Assembly: GCF_007990445.1 (NCBI RefSeq)
Contig: NZ_AP019841.1
Coordinates: forward strand, 1,178,001-1,242,000
DNA from: Leptotrichia wadei
GTDB lineage: Bacteria; Fusobacteriota; Fusobacteriia; Fusobacteriales; Leptotrichiaceae
DNA: 64,000 nt
Direction of reading: 5' to 3'
Within the stretch, counting starts at the first letter, position 1. The number at the start of each line of letters is the position of its first letter. A program made the translations under genes and the position numbers. Below the pieces are notes generated by a model. The model saw nothing but the letters and a program-made list of their open reading frames with translations. It was not told the DNA's origin and did not search any database. Shown piece by piece: positions 46,271 through 54,840 of this stretch.

Positions 46271-46813
46271 CTAAAATATATGACCTTCATCAGAATAACT
46301 AACTTTTACTGCCAATGGCTCAAATAAGTTTAATTTATCAAAATATTCTTTTGCCTTTGAATTGGCTATCATCTGATATTCCTTTGTTTTCAAGTCGTAT
46401 TCATATTTTCCAATTATAATAATACTTTTTTCATCTGGAAACTGTACATAAAATCGTACAATTTCTTTGTCAGGCAACGGATCTTTTCCAAGATTTTTTG
46501 TATCGATTTTTGTAAAAAAATTCTTATATTCGTTAAATTTTTTGTAAAATTCCTTTTTAAATTCATCATTTGTAGTCGTTGGGGTTGCTTTTATCGTAAC
46601 TCCTATATTAGCATTATAATCCTCATCTTCAATTGTATAATAAGCCATTTTAACATTGTCACTATCACAAAAAATATCATTCGTTCTTTTTTCAGCTTGA
46701 ATTTTTTTAATAACTCTATCTAAAAAAGTGTCAGGATTATTTGCAAAACTGCAGGTGTTGCTAAATCCCTGTATTCCCAATAAAAACAAAAGTGATGATA
46801 CTATTTTTTTCAT
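46271..46813 (-). CDS. Exported protein of unknown function
   Basis: 180 residues with a signal peptide (MKKIVSSLLFLLGIQGFS) followed by NTCSFANNPDTFLDRVIKKI. The mature part is a mixed alpha/beta protein with a central strand run (VRFYVQFPDEKSIIIIGKYE). No family was recognised. GGAAGGAAG precedes the ATG. It is 50 bases upstream of galU in the same direction. Confidence 0.5.
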   Translation of the reverse strand: MKKIVSSLLFLLGIQGFSNTCSFANNPDTFLDRVIKKIQAEKRTNDIFCDSDNVKMAYYTIEDEDYNANIGVTIKATPTTTNDEFKKEFYKKFNEYKNFFTKIDTKNLGKDPLPDKEIVRFYVQFPDEKSIIIIGKYEYDLKTKEYQMIANSKAKEYFDKLNLFEPLAVKVSYSDEGHIF

Positions 46814-46946
46814 CTTATCTACTTCCTTCCAAATATAATCAAATTAATAATATGTTTTAATTATACCATAATTTTTAAAATTAATGAAATATTTTTAATC
46901 TGTCATTTTTTTATTTTTTATACACCCTTTAAAATCATTCAAAATG

Positions 46947-47456
46947 CTATTTTAAAAGTTCATTTTTTTTCTTTTCAAACTCATTCCTTGTTATAACTCC
47001 TTCATCCATCAATTTTTTCAATTTTATAATCTCATCAGCAACAGAAGATCCAGAAGACTTTTGCGATTTTTCAAATTCTCCTATCGTTTCATTTACAGCG
47101 TTCACAAATGGAATAAGCGTTTTTTTCAAAATATTCTTCACTTTAAACATCGAAGCCCCATCCCATATCTCCACTTCTCCCATAAACAGCCCCTTTTTAT
47201 ACTTCACCGCATTTACCTTCCCAAGCGGAATTTCAATCTGATTTACTCCAAACAGCATCCCCTTATCCAAAAGAATAATCCTTTTAGTCGTAGAAACAAC
47301 AAGCCAAGTATGCCCATCATACCATCCCGAAGTAGCATAAGTAATAATTTCATCATTTTTAATAATTCTTGTCAATTCCTTAACTTCCTTCTTTGTTCCG
47401 ACAATAAAAGCCCCGCAATCTGACAACATCTGTCGTATATCCTTTAAATTTCTCAT
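46947..47456 (-). CDS. bPH domain plus SHOCT protein
   Basis: 169 residues from the ATG at 47456, which has AAAGGAGA 11 bases upstream; an earlier start at 47483 has none. A bacterial PH-like domain (about 30-125; EIITYATSGWYDGHTWLVVS then KRIILLDKGMLFG and VEIWDGASMFKVKN) is followed by a linker and a C-terminal SHOCT motif (IIKLKKLMDEGVITRNEFEK). Such proteins are small and cytosolic; SHOCT is thought to mediate oligomerisation or contact with partners. The precise role is unknown. Confidence 0.75.
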   Translation of the reverse strand: MRNLKDIRQMLSDCGAFIVGTKKEVKELTRIIKNDEIITYATSGWYDGHTWLVVSTTKRIILLDKGMLFGVNQIEIPLGKVNAVKYKKGLFMGEVEIWDGASMFKVKNILKKTLIPFVNAVNETIGEFEKSQKSSGSSVADEIIKLKKLMDEGVITRNEFEKKKNELLK

Positions 47457-47595
47457 ATTTAATAATCTCCTTTTTAATAACATTATTTGTCTAATTAATT
47501 GTACTATATTTTTTTAAATTATTCAATTCCATAATTTTCAGAACTTAAATAAAGCCATTATAATTTTTTCTTTGAAAAGGCATAAAATAAAAAGG

Positions 47596-47624
47596 TTGCA
47601 ATTTTTGAAAAAATACATTATAAT
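47596..47624 (+). promoter_or_regulatory. Promoter of mscL
   Basis: TTGCAA (47596-47601), 17-base spacer, TATAAT (47619-47624), followed by AAAGGAG at 47641 and the ATG at 47659. Confidence 0.75.
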
Positions 47625-47658
47625 TAACGATATATATTTGAAAGGAGAGTTATTTTTA

Positions 47659-48054
47659 ATGTTTAAGGAATTTAAGGAATTTATATCAAGAGGAAATGTA
47701 ATGGATCTTGCAGTTGGGGTTATAATTGGAGCCGCTTTCGGGAAAATAGTAACTTCGTTAGTTGATGACATAATTATGCCTGTTATTGGAATAATTTTAG
47801 GAAAAATTGACTTTTCAAATTTAAAATTAGTTATTACGCCTGCTAGCGGTTCAACTCCAGAAGCTGCAGTAAAATACGGATTATTTATTCAAAATGTAGT
47901 TAATTTCTTTATTATGGCTTTTGTTATCTTTCTTATGGTAAAATTTGTAAATAAATTAAGAAAACCTGCTCCAGTTGAAAAACCAGCTGAACCAGCTCCA
48001 ACAAAAGAAGAAGTATTATTATCTGAAATCAGAGATATTTTAAAAAATAAATAA
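47659..48054 (+). CDS. mscL: Large-conductance mechanosensitive channel
   Basis: 131 residues from the ATG at 47659, after AAAGGAG; the frame is open further upstream but only through the promoter. [20 protein letters not shown] and [20 protein letters not shown] form the N-terminal helix and gate helix, the periplasmic loop is short, the second helix is [20 protein letters not shown], and a Pro/Glu linker leads to the C-terminal helix. Homopentameric safety valve of the inner membrane under osmotic downshock. Confidence 0.96.
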   Translation: MFKEFKEFISRGNVMDLAVGVIIGAAFGKIVTSLVDDIIMPVIGIILGKIDFSNLKLVITPASGSTPEAAVKYGLFIQNVVNFFIMAFVIFLMVKFVNKLRKPAPVEKPAEPAPTKEEVLLSEIRDILKNK

Positions 48055-48070
48055 TCAGAGTTATAATTTA

Positions 48071-48107
48071 TAGACGGAATTAAAAAATATTCCGTCTAAT
48101 CTTTTTT
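48071..48107 (+). terminator. Terminator of mscL
   Basis: TAGACGGAAT (48071-48080) and ATTCCGTCTA (48089-48098) form a perfect 10-bp stem followed by ATCTTTTTT. Confidence 0.85.
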
Positions 48108-48170
48108 AAAAAAATTTATAACTATTTCGCTATGGAAAACGATATTAAGTTAAATATTATGGAGGTTATT

Positions 48171-48680
48171 ATGGAGTTTGAAAATAATAAAAATAATGAT
48201 AGCAATGAACAGCATCATTCAAATTACAATATGGAAGAACTGGATAAAATAAGAAATGAAGTAATTAATGATTCCAGCAATTCAAGTTCAAATGATTCTT
48301 GTTTTAGTTCTGAAGATAATGCAAATGGCTCAATCACCTTGACTTTAGATGATCTGACTGTAAAAAATATGAGATTTATAGCAACGGTAATAAAAGTTCT
48401 ATCAGTTTTAGGAATTATTGTAGGAGTCTTTCAAATATTAATATTATTTCTTGGAATTTTTACTATTATAATTTCAATTAAATTTTTTAAATCGGCAAAT
48501 GCTCTGGAAGATACTCTTATTACAAAAAATGGGGAACAATTAAAAATATACTTCGACGAACAGTCTAAAGCCTTAAAATTATATATTATCTTTATAATAG
48601 TCAGCATTATTATAGTTATCCTTCTTTACGGATTTCTTATGGCATTTGCAATAGGTGCTTTAGCCAGCGATTCATTATAA
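48171..48680 (+). CDS. DUF5362-like two-helix membrane protein
   Basis: 169 residues from the ATG at 48171, placed by GGAGG 5 bases upstream. A disordered Asn/Ser-rich N-terminus (about 1-50) leads to LTLDDLTVKNMRFIATVIKV, the start of the DUF5362 pattern, then two hydrophobic regions at about 75-105 and 140-165 separated by a charged helix (SANALEDTLITKNGEQLKIY). The function is unknown. The gene ends at a palindrome related to the MITE at 4326, which also acts as its terminator. Confidence 0.6.
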   Translation: MEFENNKNNDSNEQHHSNYNMEELDKIRNEVINDSSNSSSNDSCFSSEDNANGSITLTLDDLTVKNMRFIATVIKVLSVLGIIVGVFQILILFLGIFTIIISIKFFKSANALEDTLITKNGEQLKIYFDEQSKALKLYIIFIIVSIIIVILLYGFLMAFAIGALASDSL

Positions 48681-48721
48681 CTTTTAAGTTAAATCTTTAA
48701 AATAGATTTACTATTTAAATT

Positions 48722-48780
48722 GAGAGCGCTCAAAATTTTGTGTAAATGTATATACAAAATGTCCACACTCTCATTTTTTT
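48722..48780 (+). terminator. MITE-derived palindrome acting as terminator
   Basis: GAGAGCGCTCAAAATTTTGT and its imperfect inverse ending ACACTCTC (48722-48772) form a long stem with a tiny loop, followed by TTTTTTT. The arms resemble the ends of the MITE at 4326-4416 (core GAGAG...TTTTGTGTAAA). Confidence 0.55.
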
Positions 48781-48793
48781 AATTTTATAAAAA

Positions 48794-49711
48794 TTATACG
48801 CTCGATATTACAACTGTTTTTATCTTATTAATCTCATCATAGCTTGGATTAATTACAACCCCCCATATTAAATTAACATTTTTATCCTTTACAATATCTG
48901 AAATTCTTTCTGTAATTTTTCCAATATCCACAAGAGAAACACTTGGTCCAGTCGTATAATTTATTAAAACTCTTTTAGCATTTTCCAATTTCCCTTCAAA
49001 CAAGTTATTTTCCATAAGCTGTTCAATTATTTTCTCAACAGCATTATCTCCCTTGCCTTCTCCAACCCTAATAATCGTATTTTTAGCATTATGAAGAACA
49101 GCTTTTACATCCAGAAAATCAATATTCATAAATCCGACTTCAGTCAAAATATTTACAATTCCTTCAATTCCTTCCTTTATAATTAAATTTACCGTATTAT
49201 AAACAGACTCAAGCGGCTCTTTCCTGTCAATATAGTTATACAGTTTTTCATTTGGAATAACAATTAAACTATCTGTAAGTTTCTCGATTTTCTTTATCCC
49301 TGTATTTGCAATTTTCAAAGTTTCAAACCCTTCCAAATAAAATGGACGAGCAACAATGCTAATTGTAAAAATCTTCAATTTCTTTGCAATTTCAAGAACA
49401 ACAGGCATTATTCCACTTCCAGTAGATCCACCAAGCCCAGAAATTAAAAATAGAATATTTGTCCCCAAAAGCAATTCCTGAAACTGATTTTCACATTGAA
49501 ATGCCACCCTTTCAGCCTGCTCCCTGCTACATTCCTTAACGCCAGTATCCAAAAAAATCTTCTTCTCCGCATGACTCAATCCAGAATTTTCACTATCTGT
49601 ATCAATCGTTATATATTCGACTTTCTTCACACCCGAAGCTATCATAAAGTTAACAAAATTTATCCCCATCCCGCCAATTCCAATAACTTTCATATTCATC
49701 TTATCTTTCAT
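48794..49711 (-). CDS. Divergent FtsZ-like GTPase
   Basis: 305 residues from the ATG at 49711, which has AGGATAACGGT upstream; an ATG at 49762 is in frame but has no site. Tubulin/FtsZ fold: MKVIGIGGMGINFVNFMI, the GTP-binding tubulin signature as GLGGSTGSG (canonical GGGTGTG), VIPNEKL, and the T7 loop MNIDFLDVKAVL with both acidic residues. The C-terminal FtsA/ZipA-binding tail is missing and the protein ends soon after the GTPase/activation domains. It is probably a paralogue rather than the main FtsZ. An IS605-type element lies 73 bases upstream. Confidence 0.75.
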   Translation of the reverse strand: MKDKMNMKVIGIGGMGINFVNFMIASGVKKVEYITIDTDSENSGLSHAEKKIFLDTGVKECSREQAERVAFQCENQFQELLLGTNILFLISGLGGSTGSGIMPVVLEIAKKLKIFTISIVARPFYLEGFETLKIANTGIKKIEKLTDSLIVIPNEKLYNYIDRKEPLESVYNTVNLIIKEGIEGIVNILTEVGFMNIDFLDVKAVLHNAKNTIIRVGEGKGDNAVEKIIEQLMENNLFEGKLENAKRVLINYTTGPSVSLVDIGKITERISDIVKDKNVNLIWGVVINPSYDEINKIKTVVISSV

Positions 49712-49783
49712 ACCGTTATCCTGCTCTTGCAAATACAAATTATATGCAAATCTCCCTTCCATTAAAGATTTTTAACATCAAAA

Positions 49784-49918
49784 GTGAACTACTCCCGCTT
49801 TTAGAAGTGGGAGCTTCTTGGGAAGTATCTGCTTTTGTTAGCCAAATATATTTACCAAGCTCTTCGGGTAGTTCCTACCCTGTCTTCTTTTATTTTCCTA
49901 ATATTCCAACATCAATTT
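49784..49918 (-). ncRNA. Predicted omega-RNA of copy 2
   Basis: The right-end region is nearly the same as in copy 1, with one paired change (CAGGGTAGGAACTACCC-type arms replace GGGCAGGGACTGCCC) that keeps the hairpin. The guide taken from the flank would begin TTTTGATGTTAAAAAT, just upstream of the FtsZ-like gene. The boundary is approximate. Confidence 0.45.
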
Positions 49919-50995
49919 TCCAATGTTTTTTATATTCAATGCCGCATTGTAATCTCTATCAATTTCAATCCCGCAGCACTCACATTTATAACTTCTTTCT
50001 GATAATTTCAGTTCATCTTTAACGTTTCCACATTTACTACAAGTTTTTGACGATGGAAACCACTTATCTATCTTCAAAAATTGCTTTCCTAAAAACATCA
50101 ACTTATACTCAAGCATCCTCAAAAACATTCCCCATCCATTATCTCCTACACTTTTCCCAAAATTTAATGCCTGGCTCATCCCTTTCATATTCAAATCCTC
50201 AACAACCACAGCATTGTATTCTTCAGACAATTTTTTCGATAATTTATGCAAAAAATCTCTTCGGCAATTTTTGATATACTCATGCAATTTTGATATTTTT
50301 GCTTTTTGATTATACCAATTTTTAGAAAACTTTACTTTTCTCGATAATGATTTCTGTAATTTCTTCAATTTTTCCTCCAACATCCTAAAATATCTTGGAT
50401 AATCAGCCCTTTGGTTTTCAGAGCTGACAAATAATTCAGACATTGAAAAATCAAGTCCGACTACTTTATCATCAATTGGGATTCTTTGAATTTCTTTTTC
50501 AAATTCCGTCAAAATAGAAACATAGTAATTTCCATTACTGTTTGTCAATGTTACCGACTTTATTCTGTAATCTTTTGGTATTTCTCTATGATATTTAAAT
50601 TTTACTTTTTTCAATTTTGGCAAAACTAAATATTTATTTTCCTCAATTCAGATTGAATTACTCACACAATTTGTCGTGTAACTTTTAACATTATTCTTTT
50701 TAGATTTGAACTTTGGAAACTTCGCTCTCTTCTGAAAAAAATTCGTAAACGATCGTTTTACATTCAATTGAGCATTTGAAAGTGCCAGACTATCTACTTC
50801 TTTTAAAAATTGATTTTCACTTTTCAAACTGGCAGGTGTAACTATTTTATTTTTTCCAGTTTCTTCATAAATTTTATTAGCGATATATAAAATCGTATTG
50901 TAGACAAAACGAACACATCCAAAAGTCTTGTTTATCAACAATTCTTGATTTTTATTTGGATAAATTCTATATTTGAATGCCAAATTATATTTCAT
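49898..50995 (-). pseudogene. tnpB: TnpB with one nonsense mutation
   Basis: The gene reads MKYNLAFKYRIYPNKNQE, and is open for 115 codons to NNVKSYTTNCVSNSI, then TGA at 50645-50647 where copy 1 has CGA (Arg), and continues in the same frame to the normal end. The catalytic and zinc-ribbon parts (GLDFSMSEL, VVVEDLNMKG, CSKCG, DRDYNAAL) are otherwise intact. A single C-to-T change therefore inactivated it, unless the stop is read through or translation restarts; a 241-codon frame from 50623 keeps all RuvC motifs but lacks the N-terminal domain. Confidence 0.88.
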
Positions 50996-51224
50996 AAAAT
51001 TACACCCCCTTTTGATTTTGAATATTATTTCTTTAGAAATTTTATCATTAATGATTTCTCTTCAATATTTTATACAAAAATTGTATCATAGGTGTATCCT
51101 TTTTTCAATTTTTTTACAAAAAAAGCGATTCATCTCCCACTTATAGAAGTCGGAGATTTCTTGCTATCTTTTGTTAAATTTTTTATAGTTATATTTTATC
51201 AAATTAAAGGTAGTATTTCAAGGA

Positions 51225-51265
51225 TAAAAAAATCACAGCTAAATTAATAACTGCAATTTTCATTC
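51225..51265 (-). terminator. Probable terminator of the membrane-protein gene
   Basis: AAATCACAG and CTGCAATTT (51230-51238 and 51251-51259) pair with a small internal loop; the minus strand then has TTTTTTT. Confidence 0.45.
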
Positions 51266-51281
51266 TTATTTTTTTATTTTA

Positions 51282-52238
51282 TTATTTTTTCCCAGTTCCG
51301 CTTAACTTCTCAAAAATAATAGATTTTGTAACCACATAAAGCAAAATTGCTATCAGCAACGGCAACACTATTGATGTCAGCAAAAGTATTCCAATAATAA
51401 CCGGCGCATCTTCAACTAAATCATTTGAAATAGTATTTATTTCCTTTGTAAAGTTATCAATTTTACCTTTTGCGCTGTCTATTTGACCTGGGATGTTAAA
51501 AATGCTCTTTGATTGATCAAGCGACAGCATTTCATCCTTTACTTTATTTAATCTGTTTAAATCTTGATTTAATTCAACAGTTGCGGGATATTGGTACTCT
51601 TTTTGGAAATATTTTGAAATTGCTGAATTTACATATATTGCACCTGGCAAAACTATGTAAATGTAAAGCAAGACAAAAAATGAATATTTTGAAATTTTTT
51701 TGAGAATTTTTGTAACTTTATTTTTATAGATAGTATATGGAAAAACTGTAATTAATGAAATAAATGTCAAGATTGTAGCTAATTTCACTTTAAAAATTTC
51801 ATAATAAATTGTTTCCAATTTTAATAGGACAACACTCGCAAGCGAAACTTTCCACAAAATATTTATCATATCATAAATAGGCTGAATAATATCTCCAATT
51901 TCAATTTCCATCCCAACAATCATACTTACATTAACTGTACTTCCTTCAATAATATCCGTAGTTCCCTTCAAAAGCGACAATGTCAAAAACATCTTTTTAG
52001 ATTCTTCATAAGTCTTTTCCAAATACGGCATTGTCAAATTTTTAAAAAAATTAAAAACCGTATGCTCAAAAATCTTATCCATTATTCCAAAAATACATAA
52101 AACCAATCCAACTACAATTAATATTTTTACTAAAAGATTCTTTTTCTCAGAATCCCATTTTGGAGAATTATCTTTCTGATTTTTCTCTAAATTTTTCTCG
52201 TTTCCCGCTGCCAAAACAGCCTCATTTTTTTCTGCCAA
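51282..52238 (-). CDS. Multi-spanning membrane protein of unknown function
   Basis: 318 residues from a TTG start after AAAGGAGTGAG. A charged cytoplasmic N-terminus (about 35 residues) is followed by helices at about 36-58, 115-140, 148-170 and 183-205. A long extracytoplasmic coiled-coil segment follows (NRLNKVKDEMLSLDQSKSIF to TKEINTISNDL), and a final helix lies near 280-305. No family was recognised. The last helix after a coiled-coil ectodomain recalls envelope-spanning proteins. It is 49 bases after tcdA. Confidence 0.5.
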   Translation of the reverse strand: MAEKNEAVLAAGNEKNLEKNQKDNSPKWDSEKKNLLVKILIVVGLVLCIFGIMDKIFEHTVFNFFKNLTMPYLEKTYEESKKMFLTLSLLKGTTDIIEGSTVNVSMIVGMEIEIGDIIQPIYDMINILWKVSLASVVLLKLETIYYEIFKVKLATILTFISLITVFPYTIYKNKVTKILKKISKYSFFVLLYIYIVLPGAIYVNSAISKYFQKEYQYPATVELNQDLNRLNKVKDEMLSLDQSKSIFNIPGQIDSAKGKIDNFTKEINTISNDLVEDAPVIIGILLLTSIVLPLLIAILLYVVTKSIIFEKLSGTGKK

Positions 52239-52287
52239 TTAATCTCACTCCTTTTTTCATTTTTCTTTTATTATTTTTTTATTTAAA

Positions 52288-53103
52288 TCAATCCCATTCT
52301 AAAATTTTTCTCACAACATAAGAAGCCAGCACAAGCCCAGCTGTTCCAGGCACAAATGAATTACTTCCAGGCGTAGTTTTTCTCGGAATTTCATTATTTT
52401 CCCTAAATTCAGTCGGCAATTCTTCCTTAAATAATTCCGATTTATCAGGTTTAACTGGAATTTCCCTTGAATATACAACTGGTACATTTATAATTTTTTT
52501 CTTTTTTAAAATACTTCTAATCGTTCTTGCCATCGGACAAACAGATGTATTTTTTATTTTTGCAATTTCTACCATTTCTGGATGCATCTTATTCCCAAAT
52601 CCCATCGAAGAAATAATATTTATTTTATTTTTTACACAATATTCGATCAAATTAACTTTACTCCCAATCACATCAATAGCATCCACCACAAAATCATATT
52701 TACAATTTTTCTTACTATTATCCAAATCTTTTGATTCTTCCAAATTTTCAACCTTCTCAAAATTTCCTAAAACTTCCTCAATATCATCGGCTATCAGCTT
52801 TTTCACAAGTTCAACTTCACATTCAGGATTAATATCCAAAATTCTATCCTTCATAATCTCAACTTTAGACTTCCCAATCGTGCTTCTAAGCGAATGAAGC
52901 TGTCTATTAATATTCGACTCTGAAATCTCATCAAAATCAACCATCGTAATATGCCCAACTCCAGCCCTTGCCAGAGCCTCCACAGTATAAGACCCAACTC
53001 CTCCAACTCCAAAAACTATAACTCTTGAATTATTCAACTTTTCAATCCCATCTTCTCCAACCATCATTGAAAATCTGGCAAATGTCTGATTCTTATTATC
53101 CAT
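52288..53103 (-). CDS. tcdA: tRNA threonylcarbamoyladenosine dehydratase
   Basis: 271 residues from the ATG at 53103 (AAAGGAGAA upstream; an in-frame TTG at 53130 is less likely). E1-like fold: VIVFGVGGVGSYTVEALARA, DFDEISESNINRQLHS, FVVDAIDVIGSKVNLIEYC and a PGSNSFVPGTAGLVLASYV end. TcdA (CsdL) uses ATP to cyclise t6A37 in tRNA. An insert near residue 120 (VENLEESKDLDNSKKNC) is longer than usual. The cysteine in TSVCPMARTIR is kept. Confidence 0.9.
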   Translation of the reverse strand: MDNKNQTFARFSMMVGEDGIEKLNNSRVIVFGVGGVGSYTVEALARAGVGHITMVDFDEISESNINRQLHSLRSTIGKSKVEIMKDRILDINPECEVELVKKLIADDIEEVLGNFEKVENLEESKDLDNSKKNCKYDFVVDAIDVIGSKVNLIEYCVKNKINIISSMGFGNKMHPEMVEIAKIKNTSVCPMARTIRSILKKKKIINVPVVYSREIPVKPDKSELFKEELPTEFRENNEIPRKTTPGSNSFVPGTAGLVLASYVVRKILEWD

Positions 53104-53382
53104 ATTTAAAATATTTCTCCTTTTCAACACTTATTTTTAATCATTTACAAAAGTATAAAAATCCCAATAAAAACAGCATCTTTAAATTTTTATCTTTTTT
53201 TTTCTCTCTATTTTTACTCTAATTAATTTTTTTAATTTTACATATACTTTTATTTACAAAAGCAAAATTTCAAATAGATTAGACTTCTACTCCTCTCATA
53301 TCTTTTAAATTTTAAAATTTTCGCCCCTATTATATCACAAATTTAAAAAATGTAAATAGCCAAAATATAAAAATTTTATTAT

Positions 53383-54564
53383 TTATTTTTTCTTGCTAAA
53401 CTCTTTCTCAAATGAACTCAAATCCATATTTTTCAACACTCTCTCAAGTAAAAGTGGCAAATTTTCAGGATTACAAGCAAAACATGGAATTCCAAGTGAA
53501 GCAATTTTTCCAGACATTTGTGAGTCATAATAAGGTTTTCCATCTCCAGATATTGCTAAAAGACAAACTACTATTACTCCCGAATCTTTCATTTCTTGTA
53601 ATCTTTTTAGCATTTCACCACGGTTTCCACCTTCAATTAAATCAGAAATTAGAAAAAATATTGTTTTTTTCGGATTTTCGATATATTTTGTACAATATTT
53701 GATTGATTTATTGATATTTGTTCCACCACCTAGTTGAAATCCGTACAATAAATCAACTGGATCATCTGATTTTTCTGTCAAATCTACAATTTCAGTATCA
53801 AAAGCTACCACACGTGTTTTCAGTGAAGCGATACTTGCTAAAATACACGCCATTACTGAAGAATAAATTACAGATTCTCCCATCGATCCACTTTGGTCAA
53901 TATCCAAAATGACTGTAAATTTACTTGTGGGATTAACGCTTGCCCTCTCAAAAAAATAATAATGTTCTGGAACAATTTTTTTTAATTCCCTGTTGTAATT
54001 TTTTATCCCTCTTCGTATCGTTGTTTTAAAATCCAAAGATGACGCAGATGGAATTGGCGAGTGTTGTTTCTTGTTAAGTGCTGCTCTAACTGCTCTTCTA
54101 ATATCACTTTCCAACAATTTATTAATTTCCTCTACAATTTTTTTTATAAAATTTCTAACACTTTCTTTACTTTTTTGCGGGATTTGCTCTTTCAAAAGCA
54201 TAATTGTTGAAGCAAGATTTATGTTAGGCTCTACTTGATCCAATATTTCAGGCTCAAAAAGCAATTGTTTCAATCCACATCTTTCCATCGCATCCGTCTG
54301 AATAATTTTCACCAATTCTTTATCAAACAAAGTTCTAACATCTCCAAGCCATCTACTAATTTGTGGATTAGACGGACCTCGCCCAGCAGAGTCTCCACCC
54401 ATAAATTGTCCTGTCGGATTATAAATCGCATCCAATGCCTTATCCATCAACCAATCTTCCTCTGTAAAACTTGGAATAGCTTCTGAATCCATAGACGAAA
54501 ATTCTTCTTCCGTATCTTTTCCAAGAATTAATCGCCAACGTTTTATATCTTCTTTATAGTCCAT
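53383..54564 (-). CDS. VWA-domain protein of the MoxR/SWIM cluster (YehP-like)
   Basis: 393 residues. A helical N-terminal region is followed by a von Willebrand A domain with an intact MIDAS: DIDQSGSMGES (about 218-228), the Thr in GGGTNINKS and the Asp in LISDLIEGG. In E. coli the corresponding set is yehL (MoxR ATPase), yehM, yehP (VWA) and yehQ (SWIM). VWA partners of MoxR ATPases are thought to be substrates or adaptors in metal- and ATP-dependent remodelling. AAGGAGGTG precedes the ATG. It is separated from the rest of the cluster by a terminator and so has its own transcript. Confidence 0.8.
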   Translation of the reverse strand: MDYKEDIKRWRLILGKDTEEEFSSMDSEAIPSFTEEDWLMDKALDAIYNPTGQFMGGDSAGRGPSNPQISRWLGDVRTLFDKELVKIIQTDAMERCGLKQLLFEPEILDQVEPNINLASTIMLLKEQIPQKSKESVRNFIKKIVEEINKLLESDIRRAVRAALNKKQHSPIPSASSLDFKTTIRRGIKNYNRELKKIVPEHYYFFERASVNPTSKFTVILDIDQSGSMGESVIYSSVMACILASIASLKTRVVAFDTEIVDLTEKSDDPVDLLYGFQLGGGTNINKSIKYCTKYIENPKKTIFFLISDLIEGGNRGEMLKRLQEMKDSGVIVVCLLAISGDGKPYYDSQMSGKIASLGIPCFACNPENLPLLLERVLKNMDLSSFEKEFSKKK

Positions 54565-54703
54565 TTTTACACCTCCTTAATATTTTAAAAACTAAATTTA
54601 TATATTAATGATTTAATTATTTTTTTGTTTTTTGTCTATTACTCTGTTGATTCTCTCTAAAAAATTCTCTGGAAGATTTGTAATTTTAGCAAAATTATTA
54701 AAT

Positions 54704-54737
54704 AAAAAAGTCTTGTTATAGAAAACTACAACAAGAC
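54704..54737 (-). terminator. Terminator between the DUF5682 and VWA genes
   Basis: GTCTTGTTATAG and CTACAACAAGAC pair (one mismatch) around AAAA, followed on the minus strand by TTTTTT. A second short hairpin (GGTC/GACC) lies next to it. Confidence 0.75.
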
Positions 54738-54840
54738 CGATGGTCTAAACGACCGATTCATCTTATTGTAAGAATACCATAAAAAATTATTTTTGTCAAT
54801 TACCTTATTTTCAATTTTTCTTTCAAAAAATTATTTTCAA

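Larger units (their letters stand above)
49784..51172 (-). mobile_element. IS605-type element carrying only tnpB (copy 2, tnpB broken)
   Basis: Same ends as copy 1: right-end hairpin CTCCCGC/GTGGGAG near 49792-49813 and left-end hairpin near 51132-51153, preceded on the minus strand by TTTAAC (51173-51178). The spacing and the bordering sequences match copy 1 along the whole length. It is inserted between the membrane-protein gene at 51282 and the FtsZ-like gene. Confidence 0.75.

Noticed and set aside
45150-48150. Repeated ATGGAAAACGATAT at 45151 and 48132 as a duplicated small gene start
   Set aside because: Identity is only about 14 bases, one copy encodes six residues, and flanks differ.
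48794-49711. FtsZ-like protein as a phage or plasmid TubZ/PhuZ
   Set aside because: The T7 loop and N-terminal motif are bacterial FtsZ-like, and no partition or phage genes are nearby.
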